Positions 26,801-36,983 of a DNA stretch of 64,000 bases are shown piece by piece. The position numbers and the translations under genes were made by a program. The notes beneath the pieces are model-generated. The model did no database searches. It saw only the letters and a program-made list of their open reading frames with translations, and was not told the origin of the DNA. Each line of letters begins with the position of its first letter. Positions within the stretch are counted from its first letter, which is position 1. The DNA lies in assembly GCF_001877035.1 (NCBI RefSeq), contig NZ_CP015756.1, positions 3,277,001-3,341,000 of the forward strand, read 5' to 3'. Origin of the DNA: Clostridium estertheticum subsp. estertheticum (GTDB taxonomy: Bacteria > Bacillota > Clostridia > Clostridiales > Clostridiaceae).

Positions 26801-27502
26801 TTAGAAAAACTCGCTAAGAGTGACTAATTTTTCATCTTTATATGCATACATTTCTTCGCGAGTTATATCAACAAAAGTCTCTTTATTAATAAACTCTAGG
26901 TTTTCCTTTATATATTCGCAAAGTAGACTAGCAGATAAATTATCTCGACTACCGCAAGAAATAAGGACTTTAATAGATATCACAAAATTATCTACGTTAT
27001 AATCGAACTCATGAATAAATTGTTTTATATTAACCAACTTTTCTCCACTTTTTTTGCTGATTTTAATAATATTCCATTCGTCCAAAGCACATAGATCATC
27101 CATTTTTTCTTTAATACCTTCTATATCCGTGTATTTAAATTTAATAGTGTATCTAGCTGCATCAATAATTGCCATAGCTTGCTTTTGCTTTGTTCCCTCA
27201 ACCGGAATTACTTTTACAACATCTAAAATTTTAATTCCACGCGGTGTGTTCTCATTCATTTTATTCATAATATAGTTTTCATCTAGTTCATCAACTAGTA
27301 CTACATCCATATATTCACCATTTGAATGTACCCCTACTGACAATGGTTGCGCGATAGATACTGCCATGTGAGGATTGAAACCTTTTGAATACCCAATTGG
27401 CAGTTCTGATCTCTTGATTATCTTTTGGATAGTTCTCATTAAGTCTAAGTGAGCAACAAATTTAATCTCACTTTCCTTACTATACTTGATTAAATAACGC
27501 AC
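26801..27502 (-). CDS. TIGR03936 / DUF2344 radical SAM-associated protein
   Basis: About 233 aa from a GTG at 27502, where the family start (M/V)RYLIKYSKESEIKF aligns; a longer in-frame start at 27559 lies within the neighbour's coding sequence. Conserved FVAHLDLMRTIQKI and YSKGFNPHM motifs. It always pairs with the radical SAM gene upstream, which it overlaps by 23 bp, so translation is coupled. The function is unknown; a role in RNA or ribosome modification with its partner is guesswork. Confidence 0.88.
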   Translation of the reverse strand: MRYLIKYSKESEIKFVAHLDLMRTIQKIIKRSELPIGYSKGFNPHMAVSIAQPLSVGVHSNGEYMDVVLVDELDENYIMNKMNENTPRGIKILDVVKVIPVEGTKQKQAMAIIDAARYTIKFKYTDIEGIKEKMDDLCALDEWNIIKISKKSGEKLVNIKQFIHEFDYNVDNFVISIKVLISCGSRDNLSASLLCEYIKENLEFINKETFVDITREEMYAYKDEKLVTLSEFF

Positions 27503-29333
27503 CGTTAAAACACGTCCCTTCTTTAAAGTTAACATTAACCCCACACTGCGTGCAGCCATCTTTACAATTTTGAGTTAATTCTACTTTTTTAGCTTTTTCA
27601 TTTTCATTTATTAAATACTCTTTATTTACACCAATATCTATGAAATCCCAAGGAAGTACTTCATCATAACTTCGCGCACGGTAAGCATAGAAATCTCCAG
27701 AGACTCCACATTCCTGCATTGCTTCCTTCCATATTTCAAAATTAAAATATTCACCCCAACCATCAAATTTTGCACCTTTTTCAAATGCCTTAATTATAAC
27801 ATCGCAAATTCGTCTGTCTCCTCTAGCCATAACTGCCTCTAAGTATGAAACTATTGATTCATGATAATTATATGTAACTGCCTTACTTTTGATTGCATAC
27901 TTAACTGCTTTTATTTTCTCACCTACATCCTCCATTCTGCTTTGAGGTACCCATTGAAATGGAGTAAATGGTTTCGGTACAAATATAGCTGTACTTGTAG
28001 TAACTCTTAATCCTCTTTTTCGTGTTTCTTTGGGGATTTTAAAGTATTCCCCTGCAACTTTATCTGAAAGTTCTGCAATGCCACGTACATCCTCTAATGT
28101 CTCATAAGGAAGTCCCACCATAAAGTAAAGTTTTATAGTTGACCAACCTGAAGCAAATACGCTACTAACCGCTTCTAATACTTGCTCCTCTGTTACACCT
28201 TTATTTATTATATCTCGCATTCTCTGTGTTCCTGCTTCTGGCGCAAAAGTTATACCAGTTTTTTTCACCTTTTGTATTTCCTTAATTAAGTCAACTGAGA
28301 AAGAATTTATCCTAATAGACGGAAGGGATACACTAACGTGGTCCTCCTTATTTTTCTCTATAAGGGTTGTTACAAGGTTTTTAATATCAGAATAGTCACA
28401 AATGCTCAGTGAACTTAAAGATATTTCTCTATATCCAGTACTCTTTAATAATTTATCTGCTTCATCTATAAGAGTAGCAGTACTTTTTTCTCTAACTGGT
28501 CTATATATCATTCCAGCTTGGCAAAATCTACATCCATTTGTACATCCTCTAAATGTCTCGAGTATTACCCTATCATGTACTATTTCAGTATATGGAACTA
28601 CTATTTTCTCTGGATAAGCAACTTTATCAAAATCTACTACAAATCTTTTCTTAACACTACTAGGAACATCATCATATTTAGGTTTAAATTCACGTATAGT
28701 ATTATCTTCATTATAAGATACCTCATATAATGAAGGAACATATACTCCTCTTATTTTAGATATTTCTCTTAAAAATTCTTTTTTCTTACCTTTATAGTTT
28801 TTATAGACATCTAATACCTCATTCATTATCTCTTCACCATCACCAAGTTCAAAGAAATCCACTATATCGTATAATGGTTCAGGGTTATATGCACATGGAC
28901 CACCAGCCATAATTATAGGCTCATCGTCACCTCTATTAGATGCTCTTATAGTAATGCCTGACATATCTAGCATATTAAGAATGTTTGTGTAACTCATCTC
29001 ATATTGAAGTGTAAATCCTAAAAAATCAAACTCTTTTAAAGAATCTTTACTCTCTAATGCGTACAAAGATATATTGTTATCTCTCATTTGTTTTTCCATA
29101 TCTGGCCAAGGCGCAAAAGCTCTTTCACAATAAGTATCAACTCTTTCATTCAAAACATGATAAAGTATTCTACTTCCTAAATGTGACATACCCACCTCAT
29201 ATACATCTGGGAAACAAAAAGCAAATCTTATATCAATTTTATCTATATCTTTATAACAACAATTTAGTTCTCCACCTATATATCTAGCAGGTTTTTCAAC
29301 CTTAAATAAGATATCATCGGAAATTTTATTCAT
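27480..29333 (-). CDS. TIGR03960 family B12-binding-type radical SAM protein
   Basis: 617 aa from the ATG at 29333 (AGGAGTG six bases before); an ATG eight codons earlier is in frame but lies ahead of that ribosome site. N-terminal part resembles a B12-binding-like region (FPDVYEVGMSHLG). The radical SAM cluster is C-x3-C-x2-C in RGCTNGCRFCQAGMIYRP, followed by EAGTQRMRDIINKG. A Cys-rich tail near residues 590-610 (CKDGCTQCGVN) may bind a further cluster. Function unknown; conserved next to rng and rplU. Confidence 0.9.
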   Translation of the reverse strand: MNKISDDILFKVEKPARYIGGELNCCYKDIDKIDIRFAFCFPDVYEVGMSHLGSRILYHVLNERVDTYCERAFAPWPDMEKQMRDNNISLYALESKDSLKEFDFLGFTLQYEMSYTNILNMLDMSGITIRASNRGDDEPIIMAGGPCAYNPEPLYDIVDFFELGDGEEIMNEVLDVYKNYKGKKKEFLREISKIRGVYVPSLYEVSYNEDNTIREFKPKYDDVPSSVKKRFVVDFDKVAYPEKIVVPYTEIVHDRVILETFRGCTNGCRFCQAGMIYRPVREKSTATLIDEADKLLKSTGYREISLSSLSICDYSDIKNLVTTLIEKNKEDHVSVSLPSIRINSFSVDLIKEIQKVKKTGITFAPEAGTQRMRDIINKGVTEEQVLEAVSSVFASGWSTIKLYFMVGLPYETLEDVRGIAELSDKVAGEYFKIPKETRKRGLRVTTSTAIFVPKPFTPFQWVPQSRMEDVGEKIKAVKYAIKSKAVTYNYHESIVSYLEAVMARGDRRICDVIIKAFEKGAKFDGWGEYFNFEIWKEAMQECGVSGDFYAYRARSYDEVLPWDFIDIGVNKEYLINENEKAKKVELTQNCKDGCTQCGVNVNFKEGTCFNGALFNQV

Positions 29334-29457
29334 AGAAATCACTCCTCGTTTTTTCATCTACGGTAAATAACAATTTACGTACATTACATTATTTTATTTT
29401 AACACATGAGTCTTAAATCTCATAACTAAAAATTTTTAACCTTTAAAATAAAATAAC

Positions 29458-29475
29458 CAACCTAATAATAGGTTG
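29458..29475 (-). terminator. Terminator after the SpoIVFB-like gene
   Basis: CAACCTA / TAGGTTG with a 4-nt loop, followed on the minus strand by GTTATTTTATTTT. It lies 22 bp past the stop codon. Confidence 0.65.
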
Positions 29476-29496
29476 ATCATTTTGATGCAAGATATG

Positions 29497-30357
29497 TCAT
29501 AATATATGTTTTAATTTTTTAATATCAATATATTCATTTAAACTTATATTACCATATGTCTTTATTGCTTCGATTATTTCTTCCTCATACAATGTCTCGA
29601 TTACACACATATTTTCATCAAGTACAGTAAACAAATTATATTTATTTTTATCAATTATTCCTAAAACATATAATAAGCTTTTCTCACAAAAAATAGAAAT
29701 ACTCCTATTCTCTACATATCCGCGCTTTATAAATCTGTATTTCTTCTTAATAATGTAGCCCATAATCAAATATACTATCCTTTCCTTCTCTTTAATTGAA
29801 GATATTAAAATAAATATTGAAATTAAGCCTAAATTAAAGTTCCCTCTGTTTGCAGACACACTTATAAAATATATAAACATAAAAACACTTCCAAGAATCA
29901 TGCTAACCCTAATTGTCATCTCATTAGCTCTTCTATAGATATTATTAAAACTAAGTATATCACGAAGCACCCTCCCCCCATCTAATGGGAAAGCTGGTAT
30001 AAGATTAAATATACCTATTGCTAAATTGCTATTAAAAATCAAATCAAAATAAGGCCTTTTAAATATTATAAATAGAATATAAAAAATGAATGCAAGAACT
30101 AAGTTTAATAATGGTCCTGATAAAGAAATTATTAAATCCTCTTTGGCATTTGCTTCATCTAGATCTTTAAGTTTAAGTACTGCGCCTACAGGAAGTATTT
30201 CTATATCAAAACCAGAAAACCCTAAAATTCTTGCAGTTAAATAATGCATTAACTCATGGATGAATACAAAAACAAAAGATATTACTAATTTCCCTTTAAA
30301 TCCTAATACTATTAGCAAAATAATATACGGTATAAATAACTTGCTTATTTTTATCAA
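29497..30357 (-). CDS. SpoIVFB-like M50 intramembrane metalloprotease
   Basis: Site-2-type protease; SpoIVFB activates pro-sigma-K in the mother cell. 286 aa with several TM helices. HELMH (about 33-37) is the HExxH zinc site and FNLIPAFPLDGGR near 118 supplies the third ligand. A soluble C-terminal part (about 200-286) may be the degenerate CBS region. TTG start after GGGGGAT. Directly upstream is a small one-TM protein in the place of SpoIVFA. Assignment to SpoIVFB is by motif and context. Confidence 0.82.
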   Translation of the reverse strand: MIKISKLFIPYIILLIVLGFKGKLVISFVFVFIHELMHYLTARILGFSGFDIEILPVGAVLKLKDLDEANAKEDLIISLSGPLLNLVLAFIFYILFIIFKRPYFDLIFNSNLAIGIFNLIPAFPLDGGRVLRDILSFNNIYRRANEMTIRVSMILGSVFMFIYFISVSANRGNFNLGLISIFILISSIKEKERIVYLIMGYIIKKKYRFIKRGYVENRSISIFCEKSLLYVLGIIDKNKYNLFTVLDENMCVIETLYEEEIIEAIKTYGNISLNEYIDIKKLKHIL

Positions 30358-30405
30358 TTAATCCCCCAAAGCAATTGCTAAAGATGTTATAAATCACTCC
30401 AATTA

Positions 30406-30789
30406 CTAAAAATCAATATTACCATTTATTCCATTTTCTTTAGGTATCGTACTTTTAACCTTATCTAAAAACTTTATCGTAATTGTTTTTACATCATTAA
30501 ACCTGATATCCCTTGCTTTTTCAAGTAATACACTATAATTATATTGCTTATTTATAGCTTCCTTAGAATAATTATATGCAAATTGTGTTTTTGGTGTAAT
30601 AACTACTTTGAGAAGCAAAACAATAATGAATAATGTAAGCACTCCAATTAACTCCCTTGTTAATCTCTTTATATATAACTCTGATACACTGCTATGTTTA
30701 TAGTTTTCGCTATGAAATTTATTTGTACCTCTTTGCCTTCTAGCTAAATTATTATAATAGCTTTGGTACTGCGTATTATAATTTCCCAT
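30406..30789 (-). CDS. Small single-TM protein upstream of the SpoIVFB-like gene
   Basis: 127 aa from the ATG at 30789; the longer TTG start overlaps the ribosome site GGGGGAG. Residues about 1-50 are polar and basic, then one TM (LIGVLTLFIIVLLLKVVI), then a 60-residue external part. It has the topology of an SpoIVFA N-terminus but no M23/LytM domain. Position and topology suggest a regulatory partner of the protease; this is inference and no family is recognised. Confidence 0.65.
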   Translation of the reverse strand: MGNYNTQYQSYYNNLARRQRGTNKFHSENYKHSSVSELYIKRLTRELIGVLTLFIIVLLLKVVITPKTQFAYNYSKEAINKQYNYSVLLEKARDIRFNDVKTITIKFLDKVKSTIPKENGINGNIDF

Positions 30790-30895
30790 TTGCTCCCCCT
30801 TATACAATCTTTTACTCTTTATATATATTTAATTTTCAGCATTTATATTACAAATTATAAGAAAAAAGATATATTAATCATCTGAAACAAGAAAA

Positions 30896-30916
30896 GCACT
30901 GCAAAATTTGCAGTGC
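30896..30916 (-). terminator. Terminator after mgsA
   Basis: GCACTGCAA / TTGCAGTGC, 9 bp with a 3-nt loop, followed by TTTTCTTG on the minus strand. Confidence 0.8.
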
Positions 30917-30931
30917 CCACTGTATTTATTA

Positions 30932-31306
30932 TTAATATTCACGATCTTTTAAACTTCTCATTAAAACTTCAGCTGTACCTAAATTTGTAGCAAGTGGAAT
31001 GCAATGTACATCGCATAACCTAAGAAGTGCTGAAATATCAGGTTCATGAGGTTGAGGTGTTAGTGGATCCCTTAGGAAAATTATCATATCCATTTCCCCC
31101 TGAGCAAGTTTAGCACCTATTTGCTGGTCGCCTCCCAGTGGTCCTGATAAAAATCTAGTGACAGGAAGACCAACTTCTTCATTTATTAATTTCCCTGTTG
31201 TACCAGTTCCATATAATTCATGTTTAGCTAAAATATCCTTATATCGTTTTGCAAAGTCAATCATATCTTCCTTTTTTTTATCATGTGCTACTAATGCTAT
31301 TCTCAT
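30932..31306 (-). CDS. mgsA: Methylglyoxal synthase
   Basis: Converts dihydroxyacetone phosphate to methylglyoxal and phosphate. 124 aa. [10 protein letters not shown] with the phosphate-binding GTGTTGKLI and [12 protein letters not shown] motifs, and catalytic Asp in [24 protein letters not shown] before the ATG. Follows rodA, the usual clostridial position. Confidence 0.96.
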   Translation of the reverse strand: MRIALVAHDKKKEDMIDFAKRYKDILAKHELYGTGTTGKLINEEVGLPVTRFLSGPLGGDQQIGAKLAQGEMDMIIFLRDPLTPQPHEPDISALLRLCDVHCIPLATNLGTAEVLMRSLKDREY

Positions 31307-31372
31307 AACTTTCCCCCCTAGTGTAATTTTTATGAAATATATTAAATCATCGCATATAGCGCTGAAATATCA

Positions 31373-32488
31373 TCAAAAATTTATTTTGTTTCTCCTCATA
31401 CCTACATTTAAAACAAGTCCTAGTGATATAAAACTTGTTAAGAGTGAACTTCCACCATAACTCATAAATGGAAGCGTTATTCCTGTAATAGCCATAAGCC
31501 CCATGGTCATTCCAACATTTTGAAATATTGAAAATAATAAATTTGAAACAACTCCCACACATATTACAGTTCCAAAAATATCTTTAGACTCTTTTGCAAT
31601 TTTAATTAATCTATATATAAGAATACCATATAACAATAATAGTACTAATGCACCGATAAATCCCCATTCTTCACATAAAACCGCAAAAATAAAATCCGTC
31701 TGCTTTTCTGGAACAGAATTAAATTGCACACCCTTACCGAATCCCAGCCCAAATATCCCTCCTGAGCCTATAGCAAGTTTTGATTGTGCAAGTTGAAAAC
31801 CAGAAGTTGCTTCATTGCCCTTTGTACTCAAGAATGATGTGAGTCTTTCCTTCCAATAAGGTTTCATGATTGGAGAATTCCATACGCTTACAATTAACAG
31901 TAAAATTGAAATTAGTCCCCCGATTATTATTTTTCGCTTTAATCCTATACAATAAAATATTCCGAGTACTATAAAAAAACTAACCATAGTCATTCCCATA
32001 TCTGGTTGAATAACAATTAAAATCATCGGTACTGCCGCATAAAACATTAAAGTTAATAAATTTTTAGGTTCATTAATTTTCCCTTCAAATTCATCTAACT
32101 TCTTAGCAATCATTATTATCATACCAATTTTAGCAAATTCTGAAGGTTGTATACTGATTGGTCCAAAATTTATCCAACAATTCGCACCATGGTTAACTTT
32201 TCCAACAAAGTCACCAATTATTAGAAGTATAATTCCTGCCCAATATATTATCACTGCGTAATTCTCTATTACCATATAATCAAATACTAAAAGAAAATAC
32301 ACTGTAATAAGACCAAATATCATCCACGCTATTTGCTTTTTAATCAAAAAATCTCCAGATGATTTCACAGTAGCACTATAAATGTTTATACACCCAAAAG
32401 TCACGATACAAATCGCAATTATAATTGTAACATAATCTAATTCTCTTAAAAGTTTCTTATTAAGTCTTAGGCTTTGTAGAAATTTCAT
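31373..32488 (-). CDS. rodA: RodA-type SEDS peptidoglycan polymerase
   Basis: Glycosyltransferase of cell elongation that works with a class B PBP. 371 aa, about ten TM helices. Conserved stretches: FGPISIQPSEFAKIGMI, the WKERLTSFL loop, and GITLPFMSYGGSSLL near the end. Located after minE in the mre-min cluster. The partner PBP2 gene (mrdA), usually between mreD and minC, is absent here. Confidence 0.93.
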   Translation of the reverse strand: MKFLQSLRLNKKLLRELDYVTIIIAICIVTFGCINIYSATVKSSGDFLIKKQIAWMIFGLITVYFLLVFDYMVIENYAVIIYWAGIILLIIGDFVGKVNHGANCWINFGPISIQPSEFAKIGMIIMIAKKLDEFEGKINEPKNLLTLMFYAAVPMILIVIQPDMGMTMVSFFIVLGIFYCIGLKRKIIIGGLISILLLIVSVWNSPIMKPYWKERLTSFLSTKGNEATSGFQLAQSKLAIGSGGIFGLGFGKGVQFNSVPEKQTDFIFAVLCEEWGFIGALVLLLLYGILIYRLIKIAKESKDIFGTVICVGVVSNLLFSIFQNVGMTMGLMAITGITLPFMSYGGSSLLTSFISLGLVLNVGMRRNKINF

Positions 32489-32562
32489 GATTTATACTAC
32501 CTCCATCTTCGTGCTGCTTCACAGCTCGTAACAAATATGATTATATCATATAAAAATAAAAT

Positions 32563-32594
32563 AGCTATGCATAAGTTGTTAATTATACATAGCT
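32563..32594 (-). terminator. Terminator after minE
   Basis: AGCTATG / CATAGCT, 7 bp, with an 18-nt loop and ATTTTATTTTT after it on the minus strand. Confidence 0.6.
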
Positions 32595-32602
32595 TAGATC
32601 CC

Positions 32603-32866
32603 TTATCTTTTTATCTTTTTTATTGGTATATTGGCAATTAGCGCTGGTGAATTACCTTCATATTCATCCGTTGTTGTTAATCTAACCTCGATTTCGCCTG
32701 TTTCTATTTCAGCGTATTTTGAAATTACTTGTAGTATGTCACTTTTGATCATTTCTAAAAAATCAGGTGAAATGTCTGCTCTATCATGTATTAAAATTAA
32801 TTTTAATCTGTCACTTGCAATATCCTTCGAGAAAATTTTGTTAGAAAATATTTTTAATATATTCAT
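32603..32866 (-). CDS. minE: Cell division topological specificity factor MinE
   Basis: Drives MinD oscillation and limits MinCD to the poles. 87 aa: N-terminal amphipathic and MinD-contact part (about 1-35, ASDRLKLILIHDRADISP) and C-terminal dimer domain. 14 bp after minD. Use of MinE is typical of clostridia, in contrast to Bacillus. Confidence 0.94.
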   Translation of the reverse strand: MNILKIFSNKIFSKDIASDRLKLILIHDRADISPDFLEMIKSDILQVISKYAEIETGEIEVRLTTTDEYEGNSPALIANIPIKKIKR

Positions 32867-32880
32867 CTATATCCCCCCTC

Positions 32881-33684
32881 TCATATTGCTCTAAACATTC
32901 TTTTTATAGTAGCAAAAAATCCTGCCTCGCTTGATGATCCATTTAATGAAGCATAAGTTACTTCCTCACCCATTATTCGCCTTGCTATGTTTTTAAAAGC
33001 GAGTCCAGCAATTGACTTGTCATCTAAAACAATAGGTTCCCCTTTATTAGTAGAGATTGTAACCTTCTTATCGTCTGGCACAACTCCAATTAATTTAATT
33101 GCAAGGCATTCTATAATATCATCTACAGACAACATGTCCCCATTTTTTGTCATTTCATAATTCATCCTGTTTATTATAACTTCATGCCTATCAATCCCTT
33201 TAGAATCTAATTTTCCTATCACCCTATCTGCATCTCTAACGGATGTAAGTTCTGGATTTACAACTATAATGGCTCTATCTGCTCCAACTATAGCATTTTC
33301 AAATCCTTGCTCAATTCCAGCAGGACAATCTATAATAACATAATCAAAATCTTCCTTTAACTCGTTTACAACCATGAGCATATCTTTTATATTAATGTCA
33401 TTTTTATCTCTTGTTTGAGCAGTTGGCAATAAAAATAAATTATTAAATCTTTTATCTTTTATTAAGGCTTGTTTTAATCTACATCTTTTTTCTATAACAT
33501 CTACTAATGTAAAAACCACTCTATTTTCAAGTCCCATCAAGACATCGAGGTTACGAAGTCCTGTATCTCCATCAATTACTACAACCTTCTTATCCATTGA
33601 TGCGATAGCTGTTCCTATATTTGCTGTGGTCGTCGTTTTACCTACGCCACCCTTACCCGAAGTTATAACTATAGATTCTCCCAT
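32881..33684 (-). CDS. minD: Septum site-determining ATPase MinD
   Basis: Membrane ATPase that recruits MinC. 267 aa. Deviant Walker A SGKGGVGKTTTTANIG at 9-24, the VVVIDGDTGLRNLDVLMGLE block, IIDCPAGIE, and a C-terminal amphipathic membrane helix (GFFATIKRMFRAI). Between minC and minE. Confidence 0.97.
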   Translation of the reverse strand: MGESIVITSGKGGVGKTTTTANIGTAIASMDKKVVVIDGDTGLRNLDVLMGLENRVVFTLVDVIEKRCRLKQALIKDKRFNNLFLLPTAQTRDKNDINIKDMLMVVNELKEDFDYVIIDCPAGIEQGFENAIVGADRAIIVVNPELTSVRDADRVIGKLDSKGIDRHEVIINRMNYEMTKNGDMLSVDDIIECLAIKLIGVVPDDKKVTISTNKGEPIVLDDKSIAGLAFKNIARRIMGEEVTYASLNGSSSEAGFFATIKRMFRAI

Positions 33685-33697
33685 GTGAATTCCTCCA

Positions 33698-34330
33698 TTA
33701 AATATATTTATTAGGTAAATACGGTTCTACAATAATATTTCCATTTTTAATTTTTGCTACCTCAGGATATTTAGGTTTTACTTCATCTTCAGGAGACCTT
33801 GTTACAATGCCACCAATCTGGAGTATTTGAGGTTCTAACTTGAACGCTGCAATTATGGCTTTATCATTACCATTAGAACCCGCATGAACAACTCCTCTTA
33901 ATGTACCAAATACAATTATATTTCCTGCTGCATATATTTCTGCTCCTGGATTTACATCTCCAATTATAATTATATTACCAGGATAATTTATACTTTGTCC
34001 ACTTCTTATTGTTTTCCTTAAAAATTTAGTTCTTCCCTCGTATATTCCAGTAAACACATTTCCAATAGGTTCTTCTTGATTTTGAAAAATACAATCACTA
34101 ATTAGAAATTCATCAAATAGTATTTCCTTTAATTTTCTACTTTCCCTCTCATTTATGTATTTTAGCTCAGTAGTTATTTTTAGTGTGCTCCCTTTGTAAA
34201 ATTTTCTTCCCTGCGCTAGCTTATCAATCAAAGACTCTAGCATATCATCAAAATCACTAAAATGGTTCATATTTATAACTACATTTAATCCTTCTTTATT
34301 TCCTTTAATAACTATTTTATCTGTAACCAT
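33698..34330 (-). CDS. minC: Septum site-determining protein MinC
   Basis: Inhibitor of FtsZ assembly. 210 aa. N-terminal FtsZ-binding domain (about 1-95), linker, and C-terminal beta-helix ([19 protein letters not shown], then [13 protein letters not shown]) that binds MinD. GGAGG precedes the ATG. First of minC-minD-minE. Confidence 0.95.
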   Translation of the reverse strand: MVTDKIVIKGNKEGLNVVINMNHFSDFDDMLESLIDKLAQGRKFYKGSTLKITTELKYINERESRKLKEILFDEFLISDCIFQNQEEPIGNVFTGIYEGRTKFLRKTIRSGQSINYPGNIIIIGDVNPGAEIYAAGNIIVFGTLRGVVHAGSNGNDKAIIAAFKLEPQILQIGGIVTRSPEDEVKPKYPEVAKIKNGNIIVEPYLPNKYI

Positions 34331-34533
34331 AATTTTAACCTCCTAGCTCTCATCTGGGGTGTGTGCGACACTAAAATAAATAAAAAGTCCCTAAATCAAT
34401 TATAAATTATTTTTATCCATAATTGAACTGTTACATAACTTAACTTAACTTATTATTTCAACATAATACAAGTAAATTCCTGCTTAATTTTAATATTAAT
34501 ATTTATATATATATTATTCATACTTATAAAACC

Positions 34534-34571
34534 AAATAAACTCCAACAAACAAATTTGTCAGAGTTTATTT
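34534..34571 (-). terminator. Terminator after mreD
   Basis: AAATAAACTC pairs with GAGTTTATTT over 10 bp; the loop contains a CAAATTTG palindrome. It separates mreBCD from minCDE. Confidence 0.75.
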
Positions 34572-34602
34572 GCTAAGTATTCTACAAACTTTTAATAATA
34601 AG

Positions 34603-35094
34603 TTAAAATCCCCACTCCCTCTTCATATATTCCTTCTGGGATAGTTTATACGTAAACTTATACATAAAAATAGAAATTATTAAATTGTATATTGCCTGAT
34701 AAATTATTACCCTCATATATACATCTTGTTTTATAATAAACAAGATAGAAAATAGTATTAATCCCTTTACTAAACTTAACACAAAAGATGATATTATTGG
34801 AAAAAATGATTTTTCAATAAATATGTTTTTACCTATATTTGCAGCAACAAAACACATAAGCATATTACTTAGCATATTGATTCCAACCGCATTTAGGAAA
34901 TACATATCCTGGAGTGCTCCAGCGAAAACCCCAATTATCACTGCATCTCTTGGAGAACTAACAATGGAGTAACACAGTGCAAATGTAAATAGTAAGCTTG
35001 GATATACACCATTAATCTTAAGTAAAGGCATTAAAGTATTATCTAATATTAGAAATAGAATACATAAAAGTACTACTGTTAATATCCTCTTCAT
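34603..35094 (-). CDS. mreD: Rod shape-determining protein MreD
   Basis: Integral membrane part of the elongasome. 163 aa, about five TM helices, no catalytic motif. Ten bases after mreC. The gap to minC (272 bp) holds only a terminator and AT-rich DNA; no mrdA is present. Confidence 0.9.
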   Translation of the reverse strand: MKRILTVVLLCILFLILDNTLMPLLKINGVYPSLLFTFALCYSIVSSPRDAVIIGVFAGALQDMYFLNAVGINMLSNMLMCFVAANIGKNIFIEKSFFPIISSFVLSLVKGLILFSILFIIKQDVYMRVIIYQAIYNLIISIFMYKFTYKLSQKEYMKREWGF

Positions 35095-35104
35095 AATACA
35101 ACCC

Positions 35105-35953
35105 CTAATATTTTATTTCTCCAGTTTTTGTATCTGGTGGTACCACAATGAAAACCTCTTCTAGCTTTGAAAAATCGACATATGGTTTTATTATAGCCCC
35201 TTTCATTACTGCACCTTTATCTTCATGAACACTTATAACGCTTCCGATTCTTATTCCAGATGGATATGCTCCTCCAAGTCCAGAGGTTACTATTATATTA
35301 CCTTTTTTTATTTTTGACTCTAAAGAAAGACGCTGTATTTGTGCAAGTGATTTATTATTTTCATCTGTATATCCTTTTACAATACCATTATCTCTTGTGC
35401 TATCAACAAGACCTGTCACTGCAATGTTTTGATTAGATAGGCATTGTACTATAGACCAATTATCGCTGACAGACTTAACTTGTCCTACAAGTCCATCTCC
35501 AGTAATAGCGATCATTCCTTTTTTTATGCCACTCTTTGCACCCTTATTTATTGAAAATCCATCCGAAAAACTATTTCCTATAAGTCCATTTATATCAGCA
35601 CCTATATAATTATATTTGGAATTTTTTTTTGAAAAATTAAGCATTTTCCTTAACCTTTCATTTTCTTTTATTGAAGTATTATATTCTAGGGCTTTGCTTT
35701 GGAGTTCACTATTAGCTTTTCTAAGTTCTTCATTCTCTGCTTTAACATTTGATATATTAGTTATAAATTTAAAAGAATTTTTTATTTTAAAAAATCCACT
35801 AAAAAATACACCCTGTACTGAATTTATTGTTACCCCAACACCATTTTCCACAAAAGACATTTTCTCTCGATTTACACTATAACCTATTAGTGATAAAAAG
35901 GTAACTGACAGTAATATAATAACTACTGCCAGTTTGTTTTTTAAAAATTTCAT
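35105..35953 (-). CDS. mreC: Rod shape-determining protein MreC
   Basis: Bitopic scaffold of the elongasome. 282 aa: TM about 7-26, coiled coil about 65-110, then beta domains with IGADINGLIGNSFSDGFSI and GLVGQVKSV. Two bases after mreB; part of radC-mreBCD. Confidence 0.94.
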   Translation of the reverse strand: MKFLKNKLAVVIILLSVTFLSLIGYSVNREKMSFVENGVGVTINSVQGVFFSGFFKIKNSFKFITNISNVKAENEELRKANSELQSKALEYNTSIKENERLRKMLNFSKKNSKYNYIGADINGLIGNSFSDGFSINKGAKSGIKKGMIAITGDGLVGQVKSVSDNWSIVQCLSNQNIAVTGLVDSTRDNGIVKGYTDENNKSLAQIQRLSLESKIKKGNIIVTSGLGGAYPSGIRIGSVISVHEDKGAVMKGAIIKPYVDFSKLEEVFIVVPPDTKTGEIKY

Positions 35954-35955
35954 GT

Positions 35956-36963
35956 TTACCTTCTTTTACTCATAACATCTATATTATCGAGAGCTTTTCC
36001 TGCTCCAATAGCTACACAATCAAGTGGATTTTCAGCTATGTGGACAGGCATATGTGTTTCCCTGTTGATAAGTGCATCTATTCCTTTTAGAAGCGCTCCT
36101 CCGCCAGTTAACATAATTCCTTTTTCCATAATATCTGATGCAAGTTCTGGTGGGGTTTTTTCAAGGGTTGTTATTATTGCTTCAATTATTGATTGAACTG
36201 GTTCACTGAGTGCTTCTCTTACTTCCTTTTGTGTTACTGCTATGACTTTTGGAAGTCCTGTTATTAAATCTCTTCCTGTTATCTCCATGCTCATATCATC
36301 GTCTTCTTGTTCGTACACTGATCCAAGTTCCATTTTAATATTTTCCGCAGTTCTCTCACCTATCATAAGACTATATTGTTTTTTAACAAATGCTATTATA
36401 GCTTGATCGAACTCATCACCTGCAACTCTTAAAGATTTACACGTTACTATTCCACCGAGTGAAATTATGGCAACCTCTGTAGTTCCGCCTCCAATGTCCA
36501 CTATCATACTTCCAGTTGGCTCATTTACAGGTAGTCCAGCCCCAATAGCGGCTGCAAATGGTTCTTCCATTAAATATGCATCTCGTGCTCCTGCACTTTT
36601 AGTTGCTCCCTCTATTGCTCTTTTCTCAACCTCAGTTACGCCAGACGGATATCCAACTACAATTCTTGGACTTGTAAATCCTTTTGGACTAACTTTATTT
36701 ATGAAGTGTCTAAGCATTTTTTCAGTAATATCAAAATCTGCAATAACCCCATCCTTCATAGGACGAATTGCAACTATATTACCTGGAGTTCTACCTATCA
36801 TTTGTTTAGCTTCTTCGCCAACGGCTAGAACCTTATTAGTATTTATATTTATAGCTACAACAGAAGGTTCTCGTAAAACAATTCCCTTCCCCTTCAAGTA
36901 AACTAATGTGTTTGCTGTACCTAAATCTATTCCCATATCACGAGACGTTCCGAATATTCCCAT
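35956..36963 (-). CDS. mreB: Rod shape-determining actin MreB
   Basis: Bacterial actin that directs lateral wall growth. 335 aa. ATPase motifs [17 protein letters not shown] (phosphate 1), [11 protein letters not shown] (phosphate 2) and [12 protein letters not shown]-like [20 protein letters not shown] before the ATG. 20 bp after radC. Confidence 0.98.
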   Translation of the reverse strand: MGIFGTSRDMGIDLGTANTLVYLKGKGIVLREPSVVAININTNKVLAVGEEAKQMIGRTPGNIVAIRPMKDGVIADFDITEKMLRHFINKVSPKGFTSPRIVVGYPSGVTEVEKRAIEGATKSAGARDAYLMEEPFAAAIGAGLPVNEPTGSMIVDIGGGTTEVAIISLGGIVTCKSLRVAGDEFDQAIIAFVKKQYSLMIGERTAENIKMELGSVYEQEDDDMSMEITGRDLITGLPKVIAVTQKEVREALSEPVQSIIEAIITTLEKTPPELASDIMEKGIMLTGGGALLKGIDALINRETHMPVHIAENPLDCVAIGAGKALDNIDVMSKRR

Positions 36964-36983
36964 TATAATTTCTCCTTTCGTAT

